Assembly: GCF_004362855.1 (NCBI RefSeq)
Contig: NZ_SNXW01000008.1
Location: forward strand, 175,371 to 239,370
Length of the DNA: 64,000 nt
DNA from: Aquabacterium commune
GTDB taxonomy: Bacteria > Pseudomonadota > Gammaproteobacteria > Burkholderiales > Burkholderiaceae_C
Direction: 5' to 3'
A program made the position numbers and the translations under genes. This document shows positions 6,922 to 16,597 of this stretch, piece after piece. Within the stretch, counting starts at the first letter, position 1. Every line of letters begins with the position of its first letter. Under the pieces are notes generated by a model that was not told the origin of the DNA, did not search any database, and was given only the letters and a program-made list of their open reading frames with translations.

Positions 6922-9180
6922 ATGAAGACCCATCCCTTGACCTTCTCCCGTGCCACCGCGCTGGCCACCGCCCTGGCGCTGACCTTCGGGCCCACCGGCC
7001 TGATGCCCGGCTTCATGGCTTCGGCCGCGCTGGCTGCGCCCGTGAAGAAGGGTGGCGCCACCGTCACGCTGAACTTCGTCAACGCCGAGATCGAGGGTGT
7101 GGCCCGCGCCATGGCCGTGATCGTGGACAAGCAGATCATCGTGGACCCCCGCGTCAAGGGCGCCATCACGCTCTACAGCGACCAGCCCCTGACCCCGCGC
7201 GAGGCCTACCTGAACTTCCTGGCGGCCCTGCGTGGCCAGGGCTTCAGCCTCGTCGAGGTGGGTGGCATGCTCAAGATCCTGCCCGAGGCCGAGGCCAAGC
7301 TGCAGACGGGCACGGTCGAGGTGGGCTCGGTCAAGCGCTCGGGCGACCAGGTGCTCACCCAGATCTTCCGCCTGCAGTTCGAGAGCGCGGCCAACATGGT
7401 GACGGTGCTGCGTCCGCTGATCAGCCCCAACAACACCATCAACGCCAACGCGGGCACGAACACGCTGGTCATCACCGACTACGCCGACAACCTCAAGCGC
7501 CTGGGCGAGATGATCGCGGCGCTCGACGTGCCCTCGGCCACCGACATGGAGGCCATCCCGCTGCAGTACGCCATCGCTGCCGACCTCGCGCCCATGGTGC
7601 AGAAGCTGGCCGATGGCGGCGGCACGGCGCCCGGCGCGGCCGCGGGTGCGGCGGCGGGCCAAGCCACGCTGGTGATGGCCGAAGTTCGCACCAACACGCT
7701 GATGGTGCGTGCGCCCAACGCGGCCCGCATGTCCCTGGTGCGCGCCCTGATCCAGCGCCTCGACCGGCCCGGCGCCGCTGGCCTGGGTGGCAGCGGCATC
7801 CACGTCGTTTACCTCAAGAACGCCGATGCCGTGAAGCTGGCGCAGGTGTTGCGCGCGGCCTTCCCTGGCGCGGGCGGCTCCAGCAGCAGCGGCGGCGGTG
7901 CCAGCAGCACCCCCGGTGGCGGCAGCACGACCACGGCGCCTTCCGGCATCAACCTCAGCAGTGGCGGCGGTGCTGCGTCCAGCGGGGCGTCAACGCAGTC
8001 CACCTCGCCGGTGGCGGCCTCGGCCCAGCCCTCCACGGGCGGCTTCATCCAGGCCGACCCGAGCACCAACTCGCTCATCATCACGGCCACCGATGCGCTG
8101 TACCGCCAGCTGCGCGCCGTGATCGACCAGCTTGATGGCCGTCGCGCCCAGATCTACATCGAGGCCATGGTCGTGACGGTCAATGAGCAGAAGCTGGCCG
8201 AGGCGGGCTTCCAGTGGGCGGGTGGCGCCGGCAGCGAGAACCAGGTCGTGGCAGGCACCAACTTTCAGCAAGGTGGTCTCCCCAGTCTGTTCAGCCTGGT
8301 GGGTGCGTCCCAGCAGACGGCAGCGGCGGTCAAGGGCCTGAACGTGGCCTTTGGCCGCAAGCTCTCCGATGGCAGCTACAGCCTCGGCGCCCTGGCCAGC
8401 TTCCTGGAGACGAACGGCGATGGCAACGTGCTGTCCAAGCCGAACCTGATTGCCCTTGACAACGAGGAAGCCAAGATCGTCGTCGGCCAGAACGTGCCCT
8501 TCGTGACCGGCTCTTTCACGAATGCCAACACGGGCAGCGGGGGCAGTGTCAACCCGTTCACCACCGTGGAGCGCAAGGATGTCGGTCTGACGCTGCGTGT
8601 GCGCCCGCAGGTGGGCGAGGGCGGCACGGTGCGCATGACCGTGTTCCAGGAGAAATCGGATGTCGATGCTTCCAGCCGGGGCAACAGCCAGGGCCTGACC
8701 ACGAACAAGAGCTCCATCGAGACCACCGTGGTCATCGACGACGGTGCCACGCTGGTGCTCGGCGGCTTGCTTCAAGATGACTTCAGCAATAACAGCAGCC
8801 AGGTGCCCTTGCTGGGCGACATCCCGGTGCTGGGCAACCTGTTCAAGAACCGATCACGCTCGCGCAACAAGACGAACCTGATGGTGTTCCTGCGCCCCGT
8901 GGTCATCCGCAACCAGGACGACGCCAACGCCCTGACTTCGGACCGCTACGACTACATGCGCCAGCGCCAGATCAACAGCCAGCCCGAGCCCAGCGCGGCG
9001 CTCAACAAGATCGATGCCGCGCCGGTGCTGGACCCGCTCAAGCTCAGCAACCAGCTGACCATGCCGTCGGTGAAGCAGCCGCTGGACGACCCCAACGCGT
9101 CCGCCCCGACGGTGCTGATGCCAGGCACTTCGGGCTACGCGCCCAAGCTGGCGCCGCAAGCCGCCCCCAAGGCCCCCTGA
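6922..9180 (+). CDS. gspD: type II secretion secretin GspD
   Basis: A 752-residue outer-membrane secretin. A signal peptide (about residues 1-38, ending ASAALAAP) is followed by N0 (VTLNFVNAEIEGVARAMAVI) and N1-N3 repeats. N3 carries a long Ser/Gly-rich loop (about residues 315-365). The secretin core has VERKDVGLTLRVRPQV and ends with VPLLGDIPVLGNLFK and a hydrophobic strand pattern. It forms the multimeric outer-membrane channel. No dedicated pilotin is seen nearby. gspD is placed after gspN, and not at the head of the operon as in many other bacteria. Confidence 0.95.
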   Translation: MKTHPLTFSRATALATALALTFGPTGLMPGFMASAALAAPVKKGGATVTLNFVNAEIEGVARAMAVIVDKQIIVDPRVKGAITLYSDQPLTPREAYLNFLAALRGQGFSLVEVGGMLKILPEAEAKLQTGTVEVGSVKRSGDQVLTQIFRLQFESAANMVTVLRPLISPNNTINANAGTNTLVITDYADNLKRLGEMIAALDVPSATDMEAIPLQYAIAADLAPMVQKLADGGGTAPGAAAGAAAGQATLVMAEVRTNTLMVRAPNAARMSLVRALIQRLDRPGAAGLGGSGIHVVYLKNADAVKLAQVLRAAFPGAGGSSSSGGGASSTPGGGSTTTAPSGINLSSGGGAASSGASTQSTSPVAASAQPSTGGFIQADPSTNSLIITATDALYRQLRAVIDQLDGRRAQIYIEAMVVTVNEQKLAEAGFQWAGGAGSENQVVAGTNFQQGGLPSLFSLVGASQQTAAAVKGLNVAFGRKLSDGSYSLGALASFLETNGDGNVLSKPNLIALDNEEAKIVVGQNVPFVTGSFTNANTGSGGSVNPFTTVERKDVGLTLRVRPQVGEGGTVRMTVFQEKSDVDASSRGNSQGLTTNKSSIETTVVIDDGATLVLGGLLQDDFSNNSSQVPLLGDIPVLGNLFKNRSRSRNKTNLMVFLRPVVIRNQDDANALTSDRYDYMRQRQINSQPEPSAALNKIDAAPVLDPLKLSNQLTMPSVKQPLDDPNASAPTVLMPGTSGYAPKLAPQAAPKAP

Positions 9181-9200
9181 CCCGACCCGCGAGGCTCCAC

Positions 9201-10637
9201 ATGGGCGCACGTCACCCCCTTCCCTACACCTTCGCGATGGCCAATGGCCTGCTGCTGGAGGTCCTCACCGAGCAGGATGGCGACCGCGCCACGCTGTGGG
9301 CCACGCCAGGCGTGTCGCCCTCGGCTCTGTCCGAGGTGATGCGCAAGTTCACGGTGCATGCCATCGAGCAGGAGCCGGCCGAGACCCTCTCGCAGCGCAT
9401 CGCCACGGCCTATGCCGCGGGTGAGGGCAGCGCCGCCGCGGTGGTGGGTGAGGTCGAAAGCGCGGTGGACCTGTCCCGCATGCTGCAGGACCTGCCGGCG
9501 GTGGAAGACCTGCTGGAGTCCAGCAACGACGCGCCCATCATCCGCATGCTCAACGCGCTGCTGACGCAGGCCGCGAAAGACGGTGCCTCCGACATCCACA
9601 TCGAGCCCTACGAGCGCTCCTCGGCCGTGCGCTTCCGCGTGGACGGCACGCTGCGCGAGGTGGTGCAGCCCAACAAGGCCCTGCACGCCGCCTTGATCTC
9701 GCGCCTGAAGATCATGGCCGAGCTCGACATCTCCGAGAAGCGCATGCCGCAGGACGGCCGCATCTCGTTGCGCATCGGTGGCCGCGCGGTGGACGTGCGG
9801 GTGTCAACCTTGCCCTCGGCCCATGGCGAGCGCGCGGTGCTGCGGATCCTGGACAAGGGCGACGCCAACAAGTTCACCCTCGAATCGCTGGGCATGAGCG
9901 GTGACTCGCTCAGCCGTTTCAAGCGCCTGCTGCGCCAGCCCCACGGCATCGTGCTGGTCACCGGGCCCACGGGTTCGGGCAAGACGACCACGCTGTACGC
10001 GGGCCTGAGCACGGTGGACGCGGCCACGACCAATGTGCTGACCGTGGAAGATCCGGTCGAGTACGAGCTGCACGGCATCGGCCAGACCCAGGTCAACGCC
10101 AAGATCGAGCTGACCTTCGCCAAGGCCCTGCGCGCCATCCTGCGCCAGGACCCGGACGTCATCATGATCGGTGAAATCCGCGACTTCGAAACCGCGCAGA
10201 TCGCGGTGCAAGCCTCGCTCACGGGCCACTTGGTCCTGGCCACGCTGCACACCAACGACGCGCCCAGCGCCGTCACCCGCCTGACCGACATGGGCATCGA
10301 GCCTTTCCTGCTGTCCAGCTCGCTGCTGGGGGTGCTCGGCCAGCGCCTGGTGCGCAAACTCTGCGTGCATTGCAAGCGCCAGGACGGCGGCGGCAAGTGG
10401 CACCCGGTGGGGTGCACCGAGTGCGGCATGAGCGGCTACAAGGGCCGCACCGGCGTGTACGAGCTCATGGTGGCCGACGACGAGATCCGTGGCCTCATCC
10501 ACGCGCAGGCGGCCGAGGCCAAGCTCTTCGAGATCGCCCAGCTCAATGGCATGAAGACCATGCGCGAAGACGGTGACCGCCTGGTGGGCGAGGGCGTGAC
10601 CTCGCTGGAAGAGGTCTTGCGCGTGACCCGAGAATGA
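9201..10637 (+). CDS. gspE: type II secretion ATPase GspE
   Basis: A 478-residue cytoplasmic ATPase. N1E and N2E domains precede the RecA-like core with Walker A GPTGSGKTT at residues 255-263, an Asp box (TVEDPVEYEL), Walker B (RQDPDVIMIGEIRD) and a His box (TGHLVLATLHTND). A four-cysteine zinc motif (CVHC, then CTEC) is present near residue 388. All catalytic elements are intact. It powers pseudopilus assembly, docked to GspL. It starts 20 bases after gspD. Confidence 0.95.
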   Translation: MGARHPLPYTFAMANGLLLEVLTEQDGDRATLWATPGVSPSALSEVMRKFTVHAIEQEPAETLSQRIATAYAAGEGSAAAVVGEVESAVDLSRMLQDLPAVEDLLESSNDAPIIRMLNALLTQAAKDGASDIHIEPYERSSAVRFRVDGTLREVVQPNKALHAALISRLKIMAELDISEKRMPQDGRISLRIGGRAVDVRVSTLPSAHGERAVLRILDKGDANKFTLESLGMSGDSLSRFKRLLRQPHGIVLVTGPTGSGKTTTLYAGLSTVDAATTNVLTVEDPVEYELHGIGQTQVNAKIELTFAKALRAILRQDPDVIMIGEIRDFETAQIAVQASLTGHLVLATLHTNDAPSAVTRLTDMGIEPFLLSSSLLGVLGQRLVRKLCVHCKRQDGGGKWHPVGCTECGMSGYKGRTGVYELMVADDEIRGLIHAQAAEAKLFEIAQLNGMKTMREDGDRLVGEGVTSLEEVLRVTRE

Positions 10638-10663
10638 CCCCCGAATAAAGGCCAGACCGCGCC

Positions 10664-11881
10664 ATGCCCGCTTTCCGCTTCGAAGCCCTGGACGCCTCCG
10701 GCAAGACCATCAACGGTCTGGTCGAGGCCGACAACCCCAAGGCCGCGCGCGCGCAACTGCGCACCCAGCACATGGTGCCGCTCAACGTCAGCCTGGTGCA
10801 GGTGGCCGAGGCCGAGGGCAGCAGCCCGAAACTGTTCGCGCGCCGGGTGTTCAACTCGTCGGCGCTGTCGGTGTGGACGCGCCAGCTCTCGGGCCTGGTC
10901 GTGGCCGGTCTGCCGCTGGAGCGCGCCTTGACCGCCCTGGCCGATGAGGCCGAGGACCCGCGCCAGCGCGAGCTGGTGGCCCACCTGCGCGCCGAGGTCA
11001 ACGCCGGCTCGCCCTTCGCGCGCGCGCTCACGGGCTTCCCGCGCGAGTTCGACGATGTCTATCGCGGCGTGGTTGCCGCCGGCGAGCAAAGCGGCCAGCT
11101 CGGTGGCGTGCTCGACAAGCTGGCCAACGACCTGGAAGAGCAGCAGCAGCTGAAGTCCAAGCTCATCGGTGCCACGCTGTACCCGGCCATCGTCTCGCTG
11201 TTCGCCATCGTCATCGTCATCGCGCTGCTGGTGTTCGTGGTGCCGCAGGTGGCGCAGGTGTTCTCCAGCAGCAAGCGCGCCTTGCCCTTCCTCACGCAGT
11301 TCATGCTGGGCCTGAGCGCGTTCATGCGTGGCTGGGGCTGGTTGCTGGGCCTGGTCATCTTCGGTGGCCTGGGCGTGCTCATCGTGGCCCGCCGCGAGGA
11401 GGCCTTCCGCAAACGCTTCGATGCCTTCTGGCTGGAGCTGCCCATCATCGGGCGGCTTTCGCGGGGCTACAACGCCGCGCGCTTTGCCGGCACGCTGGCC
11501 ATGCTGGCCGGCTCGGGCGTGCCCATCCTCAAGGCCCTGCAGGCGGCGGCCGAGACGCTCTCCAACCGCGCCATGCGGGCCGACGCCATGGAGGCCCTGG
11601 TGCAGGTGCGCGAAGGCGCGCCGCTGGCCTCGGCCCTGGCGGCCAAGAAGCGCTTCCCCGGCTTGCTGTCCATGTTCGCCCGCCTGGGTGAGCAGACCGG
11701 CCAGTTGCCGCTGATGCTGCAGCGTGCCGCGACGCAGCTGTCGGGCGAGGTGCAGCGCCGCGCCCTGGCCATCGCCACCATCCTGGAGCCTTTGCTCATC
11801 GTGGTCATGGGCCTGGTGGTGATGCTCATCGTGATGTCGGTGATGATGCCCATCATGCAGATGAACACCTGGGTCAAATAG
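10664..11881 (+). CDS. gspF: type II secretion inner-membrane platform protein GspF
   Basis: A 405-residue polytopic protein with two repeated cytoplasmic helical domains and three membrane helices, the last at the C-terminus (LLIVVMGLVVMLIVMSVMMPI). Family motifs include FTRQLSGLV-like WTRQLSGLVVAGLPLERAL and GEQSGQLGGVLDKLANDLE. It forms the membrane core around which GspE, GspL and the pseudopilus work. It is the last gene of the series; no gspO prepilin peptidase follows, so that gene must be elsewhere. Confidence 0.95.
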   Translation: MPAFRFEALDASGKTINGLVEADNPKAARAQLRTQHMVPLNVSLVQVAEAEGSSPKLFARRVFNSSALSVWTRQLSGLVVAGLPLERALTALADEAEDPRQRELVAHLRAEVNAGSPFARALTGFPREFDDVYRGVVAAGEQSGQLGGVLDKLANDLEEQQQLKSKLIGATLYPAIVSLFAIVIVIALLVFVVPQVAQVFSSSKRALPFLTQFMLGLSAFMRGWGWLLGLVIFGGLGVLIVARREEAFRKRFDAFWLELPIIGRLSRGYNAARFAGTLAMLAGSGVPILKALQAAAETLSNRAMRADAMEALVQVREGAPLASALAAKKRFPGLLSMFARLGEQTGQLPLMLQRAATQLSGEVQRRALAIATILEPLLIVVMGLVVMLIVMSVMMPIMQMNTWVK

Positions 11882-11958
11882 ACCGTCCAGATGGGTGAGC
11901 CGTGCGGGGCTGGCGCGTTCTGTCATTCAGCGACATGCGCATGGCGTAGGATGGCCGC

Positions 11959-12648
11959 ATGAAACTGCTGTTGATTGACGACCATCCTTTGTTCAGGGAT
12001 GGCCTCAGCCTGCTGATCCAGCACCGACTGAGCCTGCCCGACCATGCCGCGCTGTCGCTGCTGGAAGCGGGTGACCTGAGCGAGGCCGCTGCCGTGGTGC
12101 AGGCACATCCCGATGTGAAGCTGGCCCTGCTCGACCTCAACCTCGGTGACCGACAGGGCCTCGACACGCTGCAGCAGTGGCGCACCATCGCGCCCGACGT
12201 GCCGGTGGTCGTGCTGTCCGCCGACGACCGCCCGGCCACCATCGTGTCGGCCATCGACCACGGTGCCGCTGGCTTCATCCCCAAGACGGCCCAGGCCACG
12301 ACCATGCAGGACGCCTTGCGCCGTGTGCTCGCAGGCGAGGTCTATCTGCCCGAGCTGACGGGGGTCGAAGACGGTGCGGGTGAGGACGCCCTGTTGCCAG
12401 CCTTGTCCGACGACGCGCCCCCGGAGTCCTTGCTGGGCCTGTCGGACCGTCAGCTTGACGTGCTGCGCCTGCTCATCGAGGGCAAGCCCAACAAGGAAAT
12501 CTGCCGCATGCTGGTGCTGTCGGAGTCCACCGTCAAGACGCACCTGTCGGCCATTTTCCGCAAGCTGCGCGTCAACAGCCGCACCCAGGCGGTGGTGGCT
12601 GTGGCGCGTGCCGGTGTGGCGCTGGGACCGCTGTCGCGCAGGCCTTGA
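11959..12648 (+). CDS. LuxR/NarL-family response regulator
   Basis: A 229-residue two-component regulator. The receiver domain has the acidic pair Asp7/Asp8, phospho-acceptor Asp59 (LLDLNLGD) and a conserved Lys in FIPKTA. The C-terminal LuxR-type helix-turn-helix has LSDRQLDVLRLLIEGKPNKEI and LVLSESTVKTHLSAIFRKL. It starts 77 bases after gspF on the same strand and converges on the histidine kinase at 12767-15262, its likely partner. Targets cannot be told from the sequence; the secretion cluster next door is a possible one. Confidence 0.9.
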   Translation: MKLLLIDDHPLFRDGLSLLIQHRLSLPDHAALSLLEAGDLSEAAAVVQAHPDVKLALLDLNLGDRQGLDTLQQWRTIAPDVPVVVLSADDRPATIVSAIDHGAAGFIPKTAQATTMQDALRRVLAGEVYLPELTGVEDGAGEDALLPALSDDAPPESLLGLSDRQLDVLRLLIEGKPNKEICRMLVLSESTVKTHLSAIFRKLRVNSRTQAVVAVARAGVALGPLSRRP

Positions 12649-12766
12649 CGCGTCAGGCGGCGCACGGCGCTTGTGTTCGGGTCAGCCCGCATTCGCGGGG
12701 GAGCGCCGCGCCGATCGGCCGAACGGACGAAGCGCTCAGGGGTGCGTTCTTGCTACGCTAGCACCA

Positions 12767-15262
12767 TCAGACGCTGTCATCTCGATCTGCCGCGCGGGCC
12801 ATGGTATCCACGATCATGGCCCGCATTTTTTCGCTCCTGAACGGCTTGTGCAGCACGGGCAGGCCGCTGCGGGCCAGCTCGGCCAGTTGCTCGGGCGAGG
12901 TGTCACCGGTGAGGATGAGCGCGGGCAGCCCTGGCTGTGCCGACCGCAGGTGGGCGATCACTTCGCGGCCGGTGCCATCGCCCAGGCGGTGGTCGGACAC
13001 CACGAGGTCCCAGCAGCCCGCAGGCAGGGCACTGACGCTGGCCAGGCTGTCGCCAGCGTGCACCTCGGCCACGCCCCAGCTTTGCAGCAGGCTCACGAGG
13101 GTGTCGCGCAGGCCGCGGTCGTCTTCGATGACCAGCACCCGCCTGGCGGGGATGGCGGGCAGCGCCGTCGATGCGCCGGTGGGGCCTGCCTGCAGGGTGC
13201 TGTCCGATGCGGCGATGCCGTTGCCGTTGCCGGTGCGATGGCCGACGCCGTGTGCCAGCGTCGCGGCCGGCATCGTCACGCTGAACACCGAGCCCCGCCC
13301 GACCACGGAGCGCACGCCGACCGCGTGGTCGAGCAGGGTGGCGGCGCGTTGCACGATGGCCAGGCCCAGGCCCAGGCCTTGTGAACGCTCGCGCGCGGGG
13401 TTGGACAGCTGCACGAAGGCTTCGAAGATGCGCTGCTGGTCGGCGGGCTCGATGCCCGGTCCGCTGTCCCAGACCTGCAGCACCCAGGCGTTGCCGCGCC
13501 GGCGCATGCCCACCAGCACGCCGCCCTGGGTGGTGTGGCGGATGGCGTTGCCCACCAGGTTGCGCAGGACCTGCTCCAGCAGCACCGGGTCGGTCCACAC
13601 GGTGGCGTCGGTGGGGCGGATGCGCAGTCGCAGGCCCTTGTGCCGCGCCGATTCCATCTCGTGGTTGGTCACGGCCTCCAGCAGTGGCTGCAGCTTCACC
13701 CGGCGGCGCTGCACGTCCACCGTGCCCGAGTCCAGCCGGGAGAGGTCCAGCAAGCCCTTGAGCAGGCTTTCCATCGAGTTCACGGCGCGCGTGAGTCGGT
13801 CCGTCAGGCTGCGCAAGGCAGGGTCGGTCACGCGGGACTGCAGCAGGTCGGTGATCAGGCCGATGGCCGCCACCGGTTGGCGCAGGTCGTGGCTGGCCGA
13901 TGCCAGGAAGTGGCTTTTGGCAGCGTTGGCCGCGGCCAGCTCGCGGGTGCGTTCGGCGACCTTGGCTTCGAGGTGTTGGTTGGCCTGTTCGATCTCGTCG
14001 AAGGCGGTGGCGATGCGCTTGATCACGAGCATGGCGAACTGAGGCATCATCATCGGGATCGCCCAGGGCAACCAGTAGCTGAAGGTCACATTGCCCACGA
14101 TGCGCCCCAGGGCAAAATCATGGATGCTGGCCAGCAGTGCAAGCAACCAGCCCACGCCCATGCCGAACAGCAGGTTGCCTGGCACCAGGGTGTGGCTGCG
14201 CTTGAGCATCAGCATGGATGGGGGCAGCAGCAGCAGCAATGTGCCTTGCAGGATGTTGCGGGTGTGGGTGAGACCGGGGTCCCAGGGCATGGCCGCCAGT
14301 GCGATCAGCGGAAACCCCGGCAAGACGACGCACAGCACCCGGTGCAGGGCAGGCCAGTGCGTGCGTGACAGCGCCAGGATGAACCAGCTCTGCAGGCACG
14401 TGGCAAGCACGTGGGCCGTGAAGTAGAGCCACGAATCCACATTGGCCGACAGCTGCAGGTCGCCCTCGACGAAGTAGCGGCAGTTGCGCAAGGCGCCCAC
14501 GGTCATGAGCAGCCCGAACAGCCCGGCCGTGGCCTCTTGCCGGCGCATCCACCACAGGGTGACCACGAACAGCGAGAAGGTGATGCAGACGATGTTGAGG
14601 ACGACGAGCAGGTCCCGAGTCACCACCCTGTAGATCCAGTAGGCGCCTTGCAGGTCGGCCTTGCGGCCCAGTGTCACGGGTGTCAGGCCGCACTGTGCTG
14701 CGCAATGCATTTCCACCACCAGGGTGTTCTGGCCAGGACGCACAGCCCCGCCAGGCACGTCAATGAGGTGGGGCGCACCGAGTGTCAGCCAGCCGCGGCG
14801 GGGCAGGGTGCTGTGCACCAGTTGCCCATTGAGCCAGACGCGGTGTGCGGGGCTGAGGCGGTCGATGCGCAGGGCCCAAGGCTGTTGGGCTGCATCTTGC
14901 GCAGCAGGTGCTGACGCCGCCAGCGAGAGTTCATAGCGTCCCACGCCCTTGTTCATCAAACCGTCGGGTTGCCAGCTGTGTGGCAGTTGAACGTCGATGG
15001 CCTGGGCCAGCCGGCTTTCGCCGCTGAGGTCGTCCTGCAGGGCCACCAGGCGGATGCTGGGCCACTGCACGCCCGGGGCGTTCTGAGGTTCGGGCTGCAA
15101 GGTCACCATCACCCAGAAGCTCAGCAACAGCAGTGGGGCGACCAGCCAGTTGCTGCCCAGGCGGCGGCCCAGCTGCATGAGCTGGCGAACGCGGCCGCTG
15201 TCAGGCGGTGGCTGCGTGACAGCGGATTCGTCGATGGCGGGTGGTGAGGAGCGCGGGGTCAT
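12767..15262 (-). CDS. 7TM hybrid sensor histidine kinase with C-terminal receiver
   Basis: An 831-residue hybrid kinase. Order: a transmembrane helix near residues 35-55, a periplasmic beta-sandwich with a carbohydrate-binding-like pattern (RVWLNGQLVHS), seven predicted membrane helices (about 215-430), a coiled coil, HisKA with the phospho-acceptor in SASHDLRQPVAAIGL, HATPase with N box (NLVGNAIRHTTQGG), G1 (DSGPGI) and G2 (GLGLGLAIV), and a receiver with VIEDDRG and acceptor Asp in VSDHRLGDG. This is the 7TMR-DISM-type layout. The ATG at 15262 begins MTPRSSPP; the longer frame upstream has no features. Ligand unknown. Confidence 0.88.
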   Translation of the reverse strand: MTPRSSPPAIDESAVTQPPPDSGRVRQLMQLGRRLGSNWLVAPLLLLSFWVMVTLQPEPQNAPGVQWPSIRLVALQDDLSGESRLAQAIDVQLPHSWQPDGLMNKGVGRYELSLAASAPAAQDAAQQPWALRIDRLSPAHRVWLNGQLVHSTLPRRGWLTLGAPHLIDVPGGAVRPGQNTLVVEMHCAAQCGLTPVTLGRKADLQGAYWIYRVVTRDLLVVLNIVCITFSLFVVTLWWMRRQEATAGLFGLLMTVGALRNCRYFVEGDLQLSANVDSWLYFTAHVLATCLQSWFILALSRTHWPALHRVLCVVLPGFPLIALAAMPWDPGLTHTRNILQGTLLLLLPPSMLMLKRSHTLVPGNLLFGMGVGWLLALLASIHDFALGRIVGNVTFSYWLPWAIPMMMPQFAMLVIKRIATAFDEIEQANQHLEAKVAERTRELAAANAAKSHFLASASHDLRQPVAAIGLITDLLQSRVTDPALRSLTDRLTRAVNSMESLLKGLLDLSRLDSGTVDVQRRRVKLQPLLEAVTNHEMESARHKGLRLRIRPTDATVWTDPVLLEQVLRNLVGNAIRHTTQGGVLVGMRRRGNAWVLQVWDSGPGIEPADQQRIFEAFVQLSNPARERSQGLGLGLAIVQRAATLLDHAVGVRSVVGRGSVFSVTMPAATLAHGVGHRTGNGNGIAASDSTLQAGPTGASTALPAIPARRVLVIEDDRGLRDTLVSLLQSWGVAEVHAGDSLASVSALPAGCWDLVVSDHRLGDGTGREVIAHLRSAQPGLPALILTGDTSPEQLAELARSGLPVLHKPFRSEKMRAMIVDTMARAADRDDSV

Positions 15263-15473
15263 CGTGACGTGGTGCGAGGGCGCCGGGACATGAAGCAAAG
15301 AGATGGCGCAAAGCCGACATTGTGCGCATCCTGTGCGCCGCTCCCCGGGGCGACCACCTTTGCGTGCGCGGCATGCGGTGATATGACTGCCACTGTGCCC
15401 CTTGTTCGGGGGCTCACGCCGCGCAGGCTTTGCTGCAATCATGAGACGCAGTGGCCTGGCATGGAGGTCTGAG

Positions 15474-16511
15474 ATGAGTGCTTGTACCGATCTGGTCCCG
15501 GTGAGCCGGGAAGGCTGGGGTGGGGGCGAGGCGCGCGGTGCGCGGCATGGCGGTCGCATCCCGATCGCGCACATGCGCCACGTCTATCGCGTCGATGAGG
15601 TCGAGCGGCGCCTGGGCAAGCTGCCCACGCGCGAGCACGAGTCCTTGCGCGCCACCTACGAGCGCATGCTGGAGAAGGGCCCCGACCGCTTCCAGGTCAA
15701 GCCCTCCGGCCTGCCTGCCATGGCCCACCTCTACGACGAGCTGCCCAACTTCCACGAGGTGCTCGACGACCTCAAGCGCCAACTCGCGCTGTGCAGCGAC
15801 AGCCACGACGCGCTGGAGCTCACGCCCATGCTGCTGCTCGGTCCGCCCGGCGTGGGCAAGACGCACTTCGCCCGCGAGGTGGCGCAGCTCTTGGGCACGG
15901 GCATGGGCTTCATCTCCATGAGCTCGATGACGGCGGGTTGGGTGCTCTCGGGCGCCAGCTCCCAATGGAAGGGCGCGCGTGCCGGCAAGGTCTTCGAGAC
16001 CCTGGTGGACGGCCAGTACGCCAACCCCGTCATGGTGGTCGATGAGATCGACAAGGGCGGCGGCGAGCACGCCTACGACCCGTTGGGTTCGCTCTACAGC
16101 CTGCTGGAGCACGACACCGCGGGCAGCTTCACCGACGAGTTTGCCGAGGTGCCCATTGACGCCAGCCAGGTCATCTGGGTGGCCACGGCCAACGATGTGC
16201 GCGGCATCCCCGACCCCATCCTCAACCGCATGAACGTGTTCGACATCGACATGCCGGACGAGGCTGCGGCGCGGCAGATCGCCGCCAAGCTCTACCGCAG
16301 CATCCGCGCCGACCACGACTGGGGCCAGCGCTTCGACCCCGAGCTGTCTGACGCCGTGCTGGGCGCCTTGGGCCGCATGGCACCGCGCGAGATGCGCCGC
16401 GCGCTGATGACGGCGTTCGGCAACGCCAAGCTCGATGGCCGCTACGCGCTGCAAGCGCGCGACTTGCCCGATGCCGGCGCGAAGAAGTCCAGCATCGGCT
16501 TCGTCCAGTGA
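15474..16511 (+). CDS. Lon-like AAA ATPase without protease domain
   Basis: A 345-residue AAA+ ATPase. Walker A is GPPGVGKTH near residue 123, Walker B is VMVVDEIDK, sensor 1 is WVATANDVRGIPDPILNRM with the arginine finger region, and a helical lid follows (MAPREMRRALMTAF). The core resembles the Lon ATPase module, but no substrate-binding N domain or Ser-Lys protease domain is present. A GGAGGT ribosome site at 15466-15471 supports the ATG at 15474 over upstream starts. It is followed by the 5'-nucleotidase gene with 86 bases between. Likely a stand-alone remodelling ATPase; target unknown. Confidence 0.8.
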   Translation: MSACTDLVPVSREGWGGGEARGARHGGRIPIAHMRHVYRVDEVERRLGKLPTREHESLRATYERMLEKGPDRFQVKPSGLPAMAHLYDELPNFHEVLDDLKRQLALCSDSHDALELTPMLLLGPPGVGKTHFAREVAQLLGTGMGFISMSSMTAGWVLSGASSQWKGARAGKVFETLVDGQYANPVMVVDEIDKGGGEHAYDPLGSLYSLLEHDTAGSFTDEFAEVPIDASQVIWVATANDVRGIPDPILNRMNVFDIDMPDEAAARQIAAKLYRSIRADHDWGQRFDPELSDAVLGALGRMAPREMRRALMTAFGNAKLDGRYALQARDLPDAGAKKSSIGFVQ

Positions 16512-16545
16512 AGTGCAGTGACGTGCAGTGAAGTGCCGTGAGGGC
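16506..16545 (+). repeat. 10-bp tandem repeat over the ATPase stop codon
   Basis: Four consecutive 10-base units CAGTGAAGTG, CAGTGACGTG, CAGTGAAGTG and CCGTGAGGGC. The first includes the TGA stop of the AAA ATPase. The repeated TGA-containing unit looks like a small slippage expansion; no function is evident. Confidence 0.75.
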
Positions 16546-16597
16546 TTGACCGGCGCTGCGGGCACCGAAGCGCGGCGGCATGGGCCATACTCGGCCC

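Noticed and set aside
5692..7803. A minus-strand open frame of 703 codons across gspM, gspN and gspD
   Set aside because: It lies opposite three well-supported T2SS genes and its composition is that of an antisense GC-rich frame.
12649..12766. Terminator between the convergent regulator and kinase genes
   Set aside because: GC-rich inverted pieces occur but none is followed by a T tract; not called.
12801..14042. A plus-strand frame of 413 codons opposite the histidine kinase
   Set aside because: Ser/Arg/Ala-rich shadow; the kinase on the other strand has all HisKA, HATPase and receiver motifs.
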